Counted from the first letter of the stretch, positions 16,575-25,252 are shown. The stretch: 64,000 bases of DNA from Sulfurovum sp. UBA12169 (GCA_002742845.1 DLUH01000004.1:1-64000), one strand, 5' to 3'. The notes: a model not told the origin generated them from the letters alone. Made by a program: numbers and translations.

Positions 16575-16763
16575 CTAGGCAAATCGTAAAAAAATACCAA
16601 CTAAAAGAGAAAGAAGAACAGTAAGCAGAAAAGTTAAAATATTGTACCATTTTTCAGGAAATGAAAATTTTTTATTTAACCATTCTGCTATTTTCATGGC
16701 GGGAAAGATCATAAAAAGCAGCATCACAATACTAAAAACTAAGGTTAAAACAAGATCTATCAT
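16575..16763 (-). CDS. Small membrane protein, two TM segments
   Basis: A 62-residue protein with hydrophobic spans at about 3-23 and 42-60 and a short charged linker (EWLNKKFSFPEKW). I recognise no family. It overlaps the end of the upstream 129-residue gene by 4 bases (ATGA), so the two are translationally coupled and probably act together. Nothing in the sequence gives a function. Confidence 0.55.
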   Translation of the reverse strand: MIDLVLTLVFSIVMLLFMIFPAMKIAEWLNKKFSFPEKWYNILTFLLTVLLSLLVGIFLRFA

Positions 16764-17149
16764 TGTTCAATCCCATAAAATTGTTGAATAAAAAGAAGTT
16801 CTTCTTGGTTTTGCAACAAAATAGCGGCTATACTCACATTCTTGTCATCAAGAATGTGCAATTGAGAATTTTCTATTTTAAGATGACTTTTTCCCCATTT
16901 TTTTTCTAAAGTATCGAGTTGGCGAAAAATTTCCACATTACTTGGTTTTTCTTTAAAATCCTTATCGGTTTTGCTTAATATTTGCAGTCCACCAAAACGT
17001 TTGTCTATATAATAGGGGCTGTATTTCTTTATCTCTTTGTAAATTCGCTTGTTTTTTTGTTCGGGCTGACTTTCAAAATAGGCCGAAATAGCTATGGCGA
17101 TAAACCCTATAGCTAAGAAAGCAAATAAATAACTTTTAAAATTTGACAT
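16760..17149 (-). CDS. Membrane-anchored protein of unknown function
   Basis: A 129-residue protein with one N-terminal hydrophobic segment (LFAFLAIGFIAIAISAYF) acting as anchor or uncleaved signal, followed by a soluble domain of about 100 residues without Cys or recognisable motifs. AAAGGAATTTA precedes the ATG. It is cotranscribed with the 62-residue membrane protein downstream. An FNR-type box at 17215-17228 lies 66 bases upstream, and TATACT on this strand at 17187-17192 is in class II spacing from it, so it may share anaerobic control with the divergent gene. Confidence 0.6.
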   Translation of the reverse strand: MSNFKSYLFAFLAIGFIAIAISAYFESQPEQKNKRIYKEIKKYSPYYIDKRFGGLQILSKTDKDFKEKPSNVEIFRQLDTLEKKWGKSHLKIENSQLHILDDKNVSIAAILLQNQEELLFIQQFYGIEQ

Positions 17150-17214
17150 TAAATTCCTTTATATAGCATATGTTAATATATTTATCAGTATAGATATTTT
17201 TAACTAAAAAATGC

Positions 17215-17228
17215 TTGATAAACATCAA
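17215..17228. promoter_or_regulatory. FNR-type box upstream of the nor-region genes
   Basis: TTGAT-AAAC-ATCAA, a perfect FNR consensus. On the plus strand TACCAT with an upstream TG (17251-17256) sits where the -10 of a class II promoter would be; on the minus strand TATACT (17187-17192) does too, so the site may serve both directions. Confidence 0.7.
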
Positions 17229-17288
17229 TTTGAACAGATAAAAAGTATGTTACCATTTTTAATAATTTTTAGAAAATAAGGTGAGGAT

Positions 17289-17654
17289 ATGAAACAGTTT
17301 TTTATTTTGGAAGGGGGATATTTAATCCTTGCATTGTTTGTGGTATTGGTTACAGTGTTTGTAGGAACTCGTCCGTTTGTGTCAAAAAATGCATTAAAAA
17401 AAGGTCTCATGGGTGTTGTGCCTGTTTTGGCTTTATTAATCGGAGGACATTATGCTGTGACAACCAGCCGTATGGCAGAAGTTAAAGCCGCTTTTGAAAA
17501 AGGCCGACCGATTATTTGTGAGAGCCGGATGGTCAGAAAAGCAGCCCAGTCGGTTACTGTTCTGAAATCACAAGAATGGTCTTTAGAGGGAGACAATTTT
17601 GTTTCACCAAGCTATAATAGGCCTTTTCACTCTGCAAGATGTATTGTTAAATAA
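17289..17654 (+). CDS. Two-TM membrane protein near norCB, unknown function
   Basis: A 121-residue protein with TM segments at about 8-26 and 40-58 and a C-terminal soluble part holding two Cys (CESRM... and ARC). AGGTGAGGAT precedes the ATG and an FNR-type box lies 60 bases further up, so it is likely expressed under denitrifying conditions. I do not recognise the family. Its place beside the NO reductase genes suggests an accessory role, which is an inference from context. Confidence 0.6.
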   Translation: MKQFFILEGGYLILALFVVLVTVFVGTRPFVSKNALKKGLMGVVPVLALLIGGHYAVTTSRMAEVKAAFEKGRPIICESRMVRKAAQSVTVLKSQEWSLEGDNFVSPSYNRPFHSARCIVK

Positions 17655-17774
17655 AATACATCTTCTCTTGCAAAATCCGCTTAAAACCGTTATTATAACT
17701 TTTTCAAATAAATATAGGTTATATATCAATAATGTTTAATAAAACCATTAATTAATCTAATTTTCTTCTTTTTC

Positions 17775-17788
17775 TTGATATATGTCAA
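17775..17788 (+). promoter_or_regulatory. FNR-type box of the nor operon
   Basis: TTGAT-ATAT-GTCAA, one base off the consensus in the right half. CATAAT at 17811-17816 is the matching -10 box at class II spacing. A GGCCA-TAT-TGGCC inverted repeat (17830-17842) follows in the leader. Confidence 0.7.
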
Positions 17789-17876
17789 TTGTTTTATTCT
17801 TATATACTGTCATAATTTACTGTGCTCGAGGCCATATTGGCCAGACGGTAAACAAATATTTAAAAGGATACATTTG

Positions 17877-18221
17877 ATGGAACCCTTAATTGTACGACCG
17901 GAAATAGCGGTGGATCAATTCCTTCCTATTTTCATAGAGTCTACTCTTGTATTGGTGTTTGGCGTGGGATATGCAGCATTGATTACTTTAGCAAAAATGG
18001 GATTTTTTTCTAAAAAGTGGATGAATATTGGATATTTGTTTTGGGCATTACAAACTTACTGTTTGTACGATCTTTCTGTATTAATTCAAAGCAGCCACTT
18101 TACAACAAAAGTTTTGATGGTGACGATGGCAGCATATCTGTTTATTCCCCACTTATATTTTCATCTTATAAGTGAATCAGAAAAGCGATATAAAGATACA
18201 GAAACACCGATACAACCATAA
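17877..18221 (+). CDS. Membrane protein upstream of norC
   Basis: A 114-residue protein with three predicted TM segments (about 18-38, 45-65 and 75-97) and a charged C-terminal tail. The ATG at 17877 follows AAAAGGATA; the frame extends upstream, but that part overlaps the promoter. norC begins 17 bases after the stop, so this is the first gene of the nor operon. It may help assembly or maturation of the NO reductase, by position only. Confidence 0.65.
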   Translation: MEPLIVRPEIAVDQFLPIFIESTLVLVFGVGYAALITLAKMGFFSKKWMNIGYLFWALQTYCLYDLSVLIQSSHFTTKVLMVTMAAYLFIPHLYFHLISESEKRYKDTETPIQP

Positions 18222-18238
18222 AAAACAAAGGAGGAAGT

Positions 18239-18910
18239 ATGGATAAGGAAAATTTATCAGTATGGACGAGTATACCATTTTGGCGTCGTTCAGCTGCTTG
18301 GGTAACTGGATTTGCAGTCATGCTGCTTATCTGGCTTAGTTTTGATACGCTAGGACAGATCAGCATGGGAACAGATGAGGATCTCAAAAATGGTATAACC
18401 AAGAGAGTACCCGGACCAACGGTTATCAACTATGAGATTGATTATAAAATGAGCGAAAAAAGAGGCAGCGAAGTACCGGTTATTGGTAAAAAAGAGCTAT
18501 TTTTTGGAAAAGAGTGGAACGAACAAGAAGCTGCTGATTTGCTGCATCTTGGAAAATTGACTTCACAAGCGAAAAACTGTATGAATTGCCATACGCTTTT
18601 GGGTAACGGCGGATATTATGCGCCCGATCTTACTAAAGCTTGGCTAGATCCGGCATGGAGAGAGGGCGGTCCTTTACAGGGGATGACCGGGAAAAATACA
18701 AAAGAAGAAGCGATGGCTGAATTCTTGATGCACCCTTCACAGTATCCTACGCATGCAAGAATGATGCCGGATCTTGGTATTACAGCAGAAGAGGCAAAAG
18801 GATTGGTTGCTTTCTTAAAGCATATGAGTAGTATTGACACGAACGGTTTCCCGAGAAACTTCTCTAAAACCGTAGAACAATTCACAGCAGGAGGCACTAA
18901 TGCTCGTTAG
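18239..18910 (+). CDS. norC: Nitric oxide reductase cytochrome c subunit NorC
   Basis: A 223-residue membrane-anchored c-type cytochrome. One N-terminal TM (WVTGFAVMLLIWLSF) is followed by a periplasmic domain with the heme motif CMNCHTLLGNGGYYAPDL and a distal Met in ARMMPD. The sequence DPAWREGGP and the C-terminal AEEAKGLVAFLKH are typical of NorC. It passes electrons to the heme b/FeB centre of NorB. GGAGGAAG precedes the ATG, and the end overlaps norB by 11 bases. Confidence 0.92.
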   Translation: MDKENLSVWTSIPFWRRSAAWVTGFAVMLLIWLSFDTLGQISMGTDEDLKNGITKRVPGPTVINYEIDYKMSEKRGSEVPVIGKKELFFGKEWNEQEAADLLHLGKLTSQAKNCMNCHTLLGNGGYYAPDLTKAWLDPAWREGGPLQGMTGKNTKEEAMAEFLMHPSQYPTHARMMPDLGITAEEAKGLVAFLKHMSSIDTNGFPRNFSKTVEQFTAGGTNAR

Positions 18911-20345
18911 TATTAAATCAAATTATTTACAAAGTGAATCTAAAAAACTTGGAATGATGTATTTCAGGGTGGCTATTGTGCTTTTTGGCGCACAGCTTCT
19001 TATGGGACTTATCGCGGCAATACAGTTTATTGTGCCTGGTTTTTTGTTTGAAATTTTTGACTTTTCTGTAGCCAGGATGGTACATATTAACGCATTGGTT
19101 GTATGGATGCTTTATGCAATGCTGGGAGCAGTATACTACATGATCCCGGATGAGACCGGAATAGAAACAGTTGGTGTAGGCTTGGGTAAGCTTGCATTCT
19201 GGGTACTTACCGCAGCAGTTACGATAGTAGTTCTTGTTTATATTTTTGTCCAAGTGGGTTCAGGAAGCGAATCTACAATTTGGCTGATTAATGAAGGACG
19301 TGAATATCTAGAGGCACCTAGATGGGCAGACATTGGTATTGTGGTTGTGGTATTGGTTTTTTATTGGAACGTATTTACAACTTTTATGAAAGGGCAAAAA
19401 ACAGGTATTATGACCGTTATGGTAGCAAACCTCATGGCACTTGCAGGTCTTTATTTGGCCGGAATGTTTTATACGGATAATATTTCCATGGATCAGTTTT
19501 GGTGGTGGTGGGTCATCCACTTATGGGTTGAAGCAACATGGGAAGTTTTTGTTGGAACACTTGCAGCCTATGCACTTATTAAGATTATCAATGCAAAACG
19601 AGAAATCGTTGAGATGTGGCTATGGATTGAAGTATTGATGCTTTTTGGTTCAGGAATTTTAGGGTTAGGCCACCACTACTTCTGGATCGGTACGCCTGAA
19701 TATTGGTGGGAAATCGGAGCGCTCTTTTCTGCACTTGAGCCTGTGCCGTTGGTAGCGATGTTTGTACACGTACTTTACGATTGGGGCAAAGAGCAGGGGA
19801 TTGCCGAGCAAGAAGGTCATAAAAATGTGATGAAAAACGGTCCTGCAATGGCATGGATTGTGGCAAATGCATTTGGAAACTTCTTGGGCGCAGGTGTCTG
19901 GGGATTTTTCCACACGTTGCCTCAAGTAAATATCTATACCCATGGTACCCAGTTTACTGCGGCGCACGGCCACCTTGCATTTTTTGGCGCTTATGCAACC
20001 ATCTTGATAGGGATGATGTATTTAGGATTGCAGGGAGCTTATGGGATCAAAACACTTAAAGCAACCTTTAAATCAAAAATGGGGATCGTTTTGATTGTTT
20101 CAGGTGTGCTTGGAATGACAGTAGCATTGACAATTGCAGGATACGAGCAGGTATTGGTTGAAAGAGCTGAGCTTGGCGCAGGCTGGAATGCTTTCTTTGC
20201 GGCGCAGGAACTTCCGTGGTATATACAAGCCCAAATATGGAGGACCATCATGGGGGTGGTGACTTTTGTGGGGTTTGTTTACCTTGTGTGGGATTTGCTT
20301 ACCATCGGCAAGCAAGCTCGCTTGGCACAACAAGCTGAAGCATAA
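18900..20345 (+). CDS. norB: Nitric oxide reductase large subunit NorB (cNOR)
   Basis: A 481-residue, 12-TM member of the heme-copper oxidase superfamily that reduces NO to N2O. Visible features: HINALVVWMLYAMLGAVYY (TM2 with a heme b His), WWWVIHLWVEATWEVFVG with the FeB His and the NorB-specific Glu, GLGHHYFWIG with the two further FeB His, and HGTQFTAAHGHLAFFGAYA with the heme b3 and b His. Length and motifs fit cytochrome c-dependent NorB rather than the quinol type, which has an N-terminal extension. It follows norC. Confidence 0.95.
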   Translation: MLVSIKSNYLQSESKKLGMMYFRVAIVLFGAQLLMGLIAAIQFIVPGFLFEIFDFSVARMVHINALVVWMLYAMLGAVYYMIPDETGIETVGVGLGKLAFWVLTAAVTIVVLVYIFVQVGSGSESTIWLINEGREYLEAPRWADIGIVVVVLVFYWNVFTTFMKGQKTGIMTVMVANLMALAGLYLAGMFYTDNISMDQFWWWWVIHLWVEATWEVFVGTLAAYALIKIINAKREIVEMWLWIEVLMLFGSGILGLGHHYFWIGTPEYWWEIGALFSALEPVPLVAMFVHVLYDWGKEQGIAEQEGHKNVMKNGPAMAWIVANAFGNFLGAGVWGFFHTLPQVNIYTHGTQFTAAHGHLAFFGAYATILIGMMYLGLQGAYGIKTLKATFKSKMGIVLIVSGVLGMTVALTIAGYEQVLVERAELGAGWNAFFAAQELPWYIQAQIWRTIMGVVTFVGFVYLVWDLLTIGKQARLAQQAEA

Positions 20346-20383
20346 AAGGTATATCTAAAAGCCATCCATAGGTGGCTTGATGC

Positions 20384-20412
20384 AGGCTTCGGGCACAAAG
20401 CACCCGAAGCCT
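20384..20412 (+). terminator. Hairpin after norB
   Basis: AGGCTTCGGG and CCCGAAGCCT are perfect 10-base arms with a 9-base loop, followed by CTTTATTA. It probably reduces read-through from norCB into the small gene that follows. Confidence 0.6.
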
Positions 20413-20436
20413 CTTTATTAAAATAAGGAGTATAAA

Positions 20437-20586
20437 ATGTTGTTTGAACCATTTACAGATATAGTGCCAAGTTTTTTTGGCTGGCTAAATCAAGGGCCTT
20501 TAACTTTGACTATCTTTTTGCATACGGTAATTATTTTGCCGATGTTTTGGATCTATGCACAAGAAAAAAAGAAGTTAAAAAAATAA
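20437..20586 (+). CDS. 49-residue single-TM protein downstream of norB
   Basis: A small frame with an excellent AAGGAG seven bases before its ATG (20437) and stop at 20584-20586. It encodes an amphipathic N-terminus (MLFEPFTDIVPSFFGWL), one TM (LTIFLHTVIILPMFWIY) and a Lys-rich tail (AQEKKKLKK). Such short proteins are easily missed by gene callers. By analogy with CcoQ or CydX, it could be a small accessory subunit of the NO reductase; this is inferred from position only. An independent nirS promoter begins 37 bases later. Confidence 0.6.
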   Translation: MLFEPFTDIVPSFFGWLNQGPLTLTIFLHTVIILPMFWIYAQEKKKLKK

Positions 20587-20622
20587 AAAGATGCAACAAT
20601 CTTATTAAATTTGATTGTTTTC

Positions 20623-20636
20623 TTGATTTTGGTCAA
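20623..20636 (+). promoter_or_regulatory. FNR-type box of nirS
   Basis: TTGAT-TTTG-GTCAA, within the longer palindrome CTTGATTTTGGTCAAG. TATCAT with an upstream TGC (20660-20665) is the likely -10, one base from ideal class II spacing. Confidence 0.7.
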
Positions 20637-20748
20637 GAACTTGATAATGCAAAAAGTGCTATCATGATTAAATCAATAAAATTTATGTTTGTTCTAAGTT
20701 AAATTGAACTATACAGCAAATGATTTGATATTTAAAAGGAGGAAAGAA

Positions 20749-22467
20749 ATGAAATGGAATAATATTTTAAGTTTTGCTGCTATCGCTTGCTTAAGTACAA
20801 CAATGGCAACTGCCGGTACATCCACAATGGATTTTGCAGCAAAGTATGAGAAAGAGTGTCAAGGATGTCATGGACCGATTCACCAAGGTGGGGTGGGGTC
20901 GGACTTGAGACCGGAAGCGTTAAAAGAAAAAAATAGAGAAATGTTGGCAGAAAAGATTCTGCACGGTGTTGAAAATACTGCGATGCCTGCATGGGAAAGC
21001 ACCTTTAGTAAAGATGATGCGACGGGCATGATTGATTGGTTGATTGACTGGAAAAATACGGTTGAACTGACGCTTAGCCTTGATGAAGTCAAAAAAACAT
21101 GGACAAAATTGGCAGACAGAGAAGAGCTTGCCAAAAAGTATCCAAATCCAACCGAAGTGAAGTCTGTACTTGATATTACGTTTGCAACAGAAAGAGATGC
21201 TTCTTTGGTTGACTTTATCGATTCAACAAACGGAAAAGTACTTTCTCGCCATAAAGCAGGTTTTGCGGTGCACGTAACAGTGACAAACAAAAAGAACCCG
21301 CGCTATGCTTACTCTATCTCTCGTTCAGGACGACTTACGATGTTTGATATCGGTGCACCGGGACAGCCGGCACTTGCCTCAGTACAAGTAGGCCAGGAGT
21401 CCAGAGGCCTTGCTGTTTCTCCAGATGGCAAATATGTTATAGCCGGTAACTATAACCCGGGTGGAGCAGTACTTTGTGATGCGATGACACTTGAGCCGCT
21501 TAAAGCGTATGACACAAGCCGTGTTATTGACCCTGACGGACAAATTACTCCATCGCGTGTAGCTTCGCTTGCAGATACGCCATATGGGCCTTATTTTGCA
21601 ATGGCGCTTAAAGATGCCGGCCATACGTATATTATCGATTATTCTAAGCCGGGTTTCCCGATCGTTGGAGATGTGCCTAATATTGGTAAAATCCTTCATG
21701 ATGCATTCTTAAATGAAGATGAAGGTGAAGACTTCGGACGCTACTATATGATCGCTTCTCAAGGATCTGACGTAATGGGTATCGTAGACTTTAAAGAAAA
21801 AAATCTTGCTGCAAAAGTCTATACCGGTGATAAATCCAAACCGCACCCAGGGCAGGGAAGTTCATGGTACTCCAAAGGACAAAAGAAACAGCTTCACGCT
21901 ACGGTGAGTATGAATATCGGTTCTGTGGTGATCTGGGACAGCAACTGGAAAGTAGTAAAAAAAGTTGAAACAACCGGAGGCGGTCTTTTCATTGGAACAG
22001 CACATGATACACCATACCTTTGGGCAGATTGTGTGCTGGGAACACCGGAATACTATAATGAAGTGCATTTGATCAATAAAGATACTTTGGAAACAGACCG
22101 CATCATCAAAGTAGGAAAAACAAAAGGGCAGCTTATTGATGCAAAAACCAAAAAAGTACTTCAAGAATGGGACGCAACCCAGTATGAAAAGGTACCTGTC
22201 AACGAAGTTCAGTCTACAGTAAGTAATGAAACGCTTTTGCCTTATCCTGAAAAACTGGGCGCAGCGGTGAAAGAACCTGTACAGCCAAGATTGCTGCATG
22301 CAGAGCCGGCAAATCATGGGGAGTGGACAATGATTTCAGAGTGGACAACCGGAAGAATCGGTATCTATAACTCTAAAACAGGTGAGTTTGTCAAGTATAT
22401 TCAAAATTTGACAACACCTACGTTTACTTATTCAGTTGAGCACAGACAACATATTCCTGGTGCTTAA
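20749..22467 (+). CDS. nirS: Cytochrome cd1 nitrite reductase (NirS-type)
   Basis: A 572-residue periplasmic protein that would reduce nitrite to NO. Signal peptide about 1-23; heme c domain with CQGCH (37-41); then an eight-bladed d1 propeller. The d1 axial His fits FAVHVT and SRVASL matches the usual PRVA segment. KPHPGQG and GGGLFIGTAHDTP correspond to conserved NirS segments, but the usual TSHxGD motif is replaced by LHATVSMNIG and the C-terminus is not the usual one. It may be a divergent campylobacterotal NirS; a NirN-like heme d1 dehydrogenase is the main alternative. The ATG follows AAGGAGG. Confidence 0.75.
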   Translation: MKWNNILSFAAIACLSTTMATAGTSTMDFAAKYEKECQGCHGPIHQGGVGSDLRPEALKEKNREMLAEKILHGVENTAMPAWESTFSKDDATGMIDWLIDWKNTVELTLSLDEVKKTWTKLADREELAKKYPNPTEVKSVLDITFATERDASLVDFIDSTNGKVLSRHKAGFAVHVTVTNKKNPRYAYSISRSGRLTMFDIGAPGQPALASVQVGQESRGLAVSPDGKYVIAGNYNPGGAVLCDAMTLEPLKAYDTSRVIDPDGQITPSRVASLADTPYGPYFAMALKDAGHTYIIDYSKPGFPIVGDVPNIGKILHDAFLNEDEGEDFGRYYMIASQGSDVMGIVDFKEKNLAAKVYTGDKSKPHPGQGSSWYSKGQKKQLHATVSMNIGSVVIWDSNWKVVKKVETTGGGLFIGTAHDTPYLWADCVLGTPEYYNEVHLINKDTLETDRIIKVGKTKGQLIDAKTKKVLQEWDATQYEKVPVNEVQSTVSNETLLPYPEKLGAAVKEPVQPRLLHAEPANHGEWTMISEWTTGRIGIYNSKTGEFVKYIQNLTTPTFTYSVEHRQHIPGA

Positions 22468-22472
22468 TGTTC

Positions 22473-22510
22473 TTTCCCTTCTCTTAAAGCTTTTTTTAAG
22501 GGAAGGGAAA
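22473..22510 (+). terminator. Terminator after nirS
   Basis: A 16-base stem with a single G-U pair (TTTCCCTTCTCTTAAA / TTTAAGGGAAGGGAAA) and a 6-base loop, starting 5 bases after the nirS stop codon. Confidence 0.65.
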
Positions 22511-22569
22511 TTTAAAATCTTATAAAGATAAATCATTAAGAAATTCATACGTTAAAATAAAAAGCATAT

Positions 22570-22602
22570 ACAAAACAATACATCAAGTATGTATTGTTTT
22601 GT
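22570..22602. repeat. Perfect 14-base inverted repeat in the porin leader
   Basis: ACAAAACAATACAT and its complement flank a 5-base loop, 53 bases before the porin ATG. No T-run follows, so it is more likely a leader RNA hairpin or operator than a terminator. Confidence 0.5.
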
Positions 22603-22654
22603 GCAGGACTTGCAGGTTTTGGACGGAAAGTTTATTTAACAAAAAGGGGAAAAA

Positions 22655-23926
22655 ATGAAAAGAACGATAGTGCTATCAATCATAGCATCATCAGTGATGA
22701 TGGCAGGGGGAGAGATCGCACCGGTAGAGCCGGTGGTAGAAACACAGCCTGTGGCTACAAATTTTGGTATTTTTAATGATGTAAAATTCAATGGACAATT
22801 ATTGACACGTTATGAATATGCGGATCAAAGCGGCAATGCGGCGGATGAAGCCAATGCGCTGACAACCCGTTTCGCACTCTCTGTAGGTGCGGGGCTTGGC
22901 GGTATTGAAGGGCTTAGCGTGTTTGGACAAGTGATGGCAGTAACCAACTTCGGGTTTGATGATTATGCTCCTGAAAAACTAGGGTATGATGTTATCAACG
23001 ATCCTGAAAATTCACGTGTGACACAAGCGTTTTTAGACTACAAAACAGGGGATACGCTCTTTAGACTGGGACGCCAGATGATCAATATCGATGATGAGCG
23101 TTTTGTTGGAGCGGTAGGTTGGAGACAAATGCCTCAGACCTTTATGGGATACACCGTTACTAACAATTCTATCGAGGGATTAAACCTTATGGCGTCATAT
23201 CTGACAGACCGTTACGGAATTACTGACGCTCTTACAGGCGGTACAGAAACGGTACTCTTGCATGCAGACTATCAGGTAATGCCTGAACTAAAATTGACCG
23301 GATACGGATATCTGATCGGTTCAGGCCCTACTATTTACGGAAGTGATACATTTGGTGTGATGGCATCAGGAAAAGCCGGAATGATCAACTATGTCGCAGA
23401 AGTGGCAACACAGCAGGATGCCTCCATGGAGTATGAAAATTATGGATTAGGAAAAGATACGGCAGATGCGATGTACTACCGCGTGGATGCAAGTACGGTT
23501 TATAACGGGTTTCTCTTTGGTGCAGCCTATGAGTCGTTTGGCGAAGCGGACGGCAATGCCCACGGATTTAATACACCGTTTGCCACACTGCATAAATGGC
23601 AAGGGTTTGCAGATGTGTTCTTGACATACACCGGGGGAAAAAATACTTATGGTTTGAATGATTTATACGGAAAGATCGGCTATGTAGGCGGTGACTACGG
23701 CAAACTTACGGCGTTCTATCATGTGTTTGGCGCAGAAGATAACAGCTGTGGTTGCGGAAGCGATGATGCGGGAACAGAGTTAGACTTGCTCTACACTTAT
23801 GATTTCTCAAAAGATTTGAGTTTCTTGGCAAAGGCGGCTTTCTTCTCGGGAGAATCAGGTTCTGTAATTCCTGAAGCGACAGCCGACAAAGAAGTCTATT
23901 GGGTTCAGATTGACTACAAATTCTAG
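22655..23926 (+). CDS. Outer membrane porin (beta-barrel)
   Basis: A 423-residue protein with signal peptide (about 1-18), a short linker rich in Pro/Val, and a barrel of alternating strands ending in the C-terminal aromatic signature WVQIDYKF. Strands such as NGQLLTRYEYADQ and DTLFRLGRQMINIDDERFVG recall the OprD/alginate-export-like porins common in Campylobacterota. A CGCG motif near residue 370 (NSCGCGSD) lies in a probable outer loop. It may admit nitrate, nitrite or other small solutes; position after nirS is suggestive only. AAAAGGGG precedes the ATG. Confidence 0.75.
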   Translation: MKRTIVLSIIASSVMMAGGEIAPVEPVVETQPVATNFGIFNDVKFNGQLLTRYEYADQSGNAADEANALTTRFALSVGAGLGGIEGLSVFGQVMAVTNFGFDDYAPEKLGYDVINDPENSRVTQAFLDYKTGDTLFRLGRQMINIDDERFVGAVGWRQMPQTFMGYTVTNNSIEGLNLMASYLTDRYGITDALTGGTETVLLHADYQVMPELKLTGYGYLIGSGPTIYGSDTFGVMASGKAGMINYVAEVATQQDASMEYENYGLGKDTADAMYYRVDASTVYNGFLFGAAYESFGEADGNAHGFNTPFATLHKWQGFADVFLTYTGGKNTYGLNDLYGKIGYVGGDYGKLTAFYHVFGAEDNSCGCGSDDAGTELDLLYTYDFSKDLSFLAKAAFFSGESGSVIPEATADKEVYWVQIDYKF

Positions 23927-23939
23927 TCTAGTGCGTCCA

Positions 23940-23973
23940 AAGCACAAGCAATTTTATGCTTGTGCTTGTTTTT
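23940..23973 (+). terminator. Rho-independent terminator after the porin gene
   Basis: Perfect 10-base arms AAGCACAAGC / GCTTGTGCTT with an 8-base loop, followed by GTTTTT. Confidence 0.8.
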
Positions 23974-23989
23974 GAAGCTTGAAAAAGAG

Positions 23990-24027
23990 AATTTAATAAA
24001 AAGATGTATCGGTCTTTTTATTAAATT
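23990..24027. repeat. Perfect 15-base inverted repeat upstream of the pentaheme cytochrome
   Basis: Arms of 15 bases (core TTTAATAAAAAGA) around an 8-base loop, 31 bases before the GTG start of the next gene. The T-rich right arm could terminate transcription or shape the leader. Confidence 0.5.
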
Positions 24028-24057
24028 ATCCAAAATGGTTTTATTTGGAGAGTAGCT

Positions 24058-25179
24058 GTGAAATATTTTATTTTCTTTCTTTTTTTAATGCTCTCAATTA
24101 TGTCTTGGGCTCAAGAGACAAAATATATGGACAACTACTCATGCAAAGAGTGCCATGAGCAGATCTATGAGGAGTATCAGTCTTCCGCCCATTCGCAAAG
24201 TTTTTTCAGCAATACCTTTCATCAGGATATCGCCAAAGAAGCGCATACGCAAAAGTACGAATGCGCCGTGTGCCATATGCCGATGGCAGACAATCTTCAG
24301 GATTTGATGGAAGGGAAAGCCAAACCCGATATCAACAATAAAACCCATACAGACGGCGTTTCATGTTTTTTTTGCCACACGATCGCCTATGTGAAAAAAT
24401 CCCACCGTTACAACATCAACATTCAAGCGCGCCAGGCCGAAGGATACAAGCCTACACTCTATGGCACATTAGTCAATCCCGACGACAGTGACAAACATAC
24501 CTCGACAACCAATCCGGTCTATACGGCCAATGTGTGCAAGGGGTGCCATTCGCACAAAGTAAATGATAACAACATTACCGTATTTCGCACCATGGAGAGT
24601 GCACAAAACAGCAAAGACTGTATCAAATGCCATATGCCCGAGATTCAAGGCGGGCCTGAAAAGATCGATAAGCGAAGCAGGGGGCATCATGCGAGCCATA
24701 AATTTTTGGGTATTCATGATGAAGCATTCAGGGCAACGGGTGTGGATATAAACCTTTCAGTGGAGAATGAACGGTTAAGCGTTACGCTGACAAACAAAAT
24801 GTCCCATCCACTGATTATCCAAGCAGCCCGTGCTAAATTTTTAAAAATTACGATTGAAAGGGATAGCAAAGAAATTTGGAAAAACTATCAAAAAGAGCCC
24901 GGCGAAGACAAAGCGGGATATTTTGCCTATAGTTTTGCGGCAGACAACCGTCATATCGTCGTGCCTGCTACGGCAACGCAAAGCACGGTACATAATCTTG
25001 GGGCCAAAGAAACAAAGCAGCTGGTGTATGAAATTTTGCCTTTGCAAAAAGAAGACAAAGTAAGCGTATCTCTCTATGTTCAGTTGGCTAGAGATGATTG
25101 TAAAAAAGTAATGAGAGAGGAAGATATCAATCTGAACCAGCCGCTTTTAATGAAAGAAGTAGTATACATTCAAAAATAG
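24058..25179 (+). CDS. Periplasmic pentaheme c-type cytochrome
   Basis: A 373-residue exported protein starting at GTG (signal peptide about 1-19). Five CxxCH heme motifs are visible: CKECH, CAVCH, CFFCH, CKGCH and CIKCH, all in the first two thirds. The context YSCKECHEQIYEEYQSSAHS resembles cytochrome c554/multiheme electron-transfer families. The last third is beta-rich without heme motifs. It probably moves electrons in the periplasm; partner enzyme unknown. It is not NrfA, because no CxxCK motif is present and the length is wrong. It follows the porin but has its own leader. Confidence 0.75.
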   Translation: MKYFIFFLFLMLSIMSWAQETKYMDNYSCKECHEQIYEEYQSSAHSQSFFSNTFHQDIAKEAHTQKYECAVCHMPMADNLQDLMEGKAKPDINNKTHTDGVSCFFCHTIAYVKKSHRYNINIQARQAEGYKPTLYGTLVNPDDSDKHTSTTNPVYTANVCKGCHSHKVNDNNITVFRTMESAQNSKDCIKCHMPEIQGGPEKIDKRSRGHHASHKFLGIHDEAFRATGVDINLSVENERLSVTLTNKMSHPLIIQAARAKFLKITIERDSKEIWKNYQKEPGEDKAGYFAYSFAADNRHIVVPATATQSTVHNLGAKETKQLVYEILPLQKEDKVSVSLYVQLARDDCKKVMREEDINLNQPLLMKEVVYIQK

Positions 25180-25252
25180 CAGCCAAAGGAAAAGGGCAAG
25201 AGTTGATGGGTATATATCGTTTGACGCAAAGACAGGTTGCAGGGATGCAAGA

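Noticed and set aside
17830-17842. GGCCA-TAT-TGGCC inverted repeat in the nor leader
   Set aside because: Five-base arms only; could be a small RNA stem but is not called separately.
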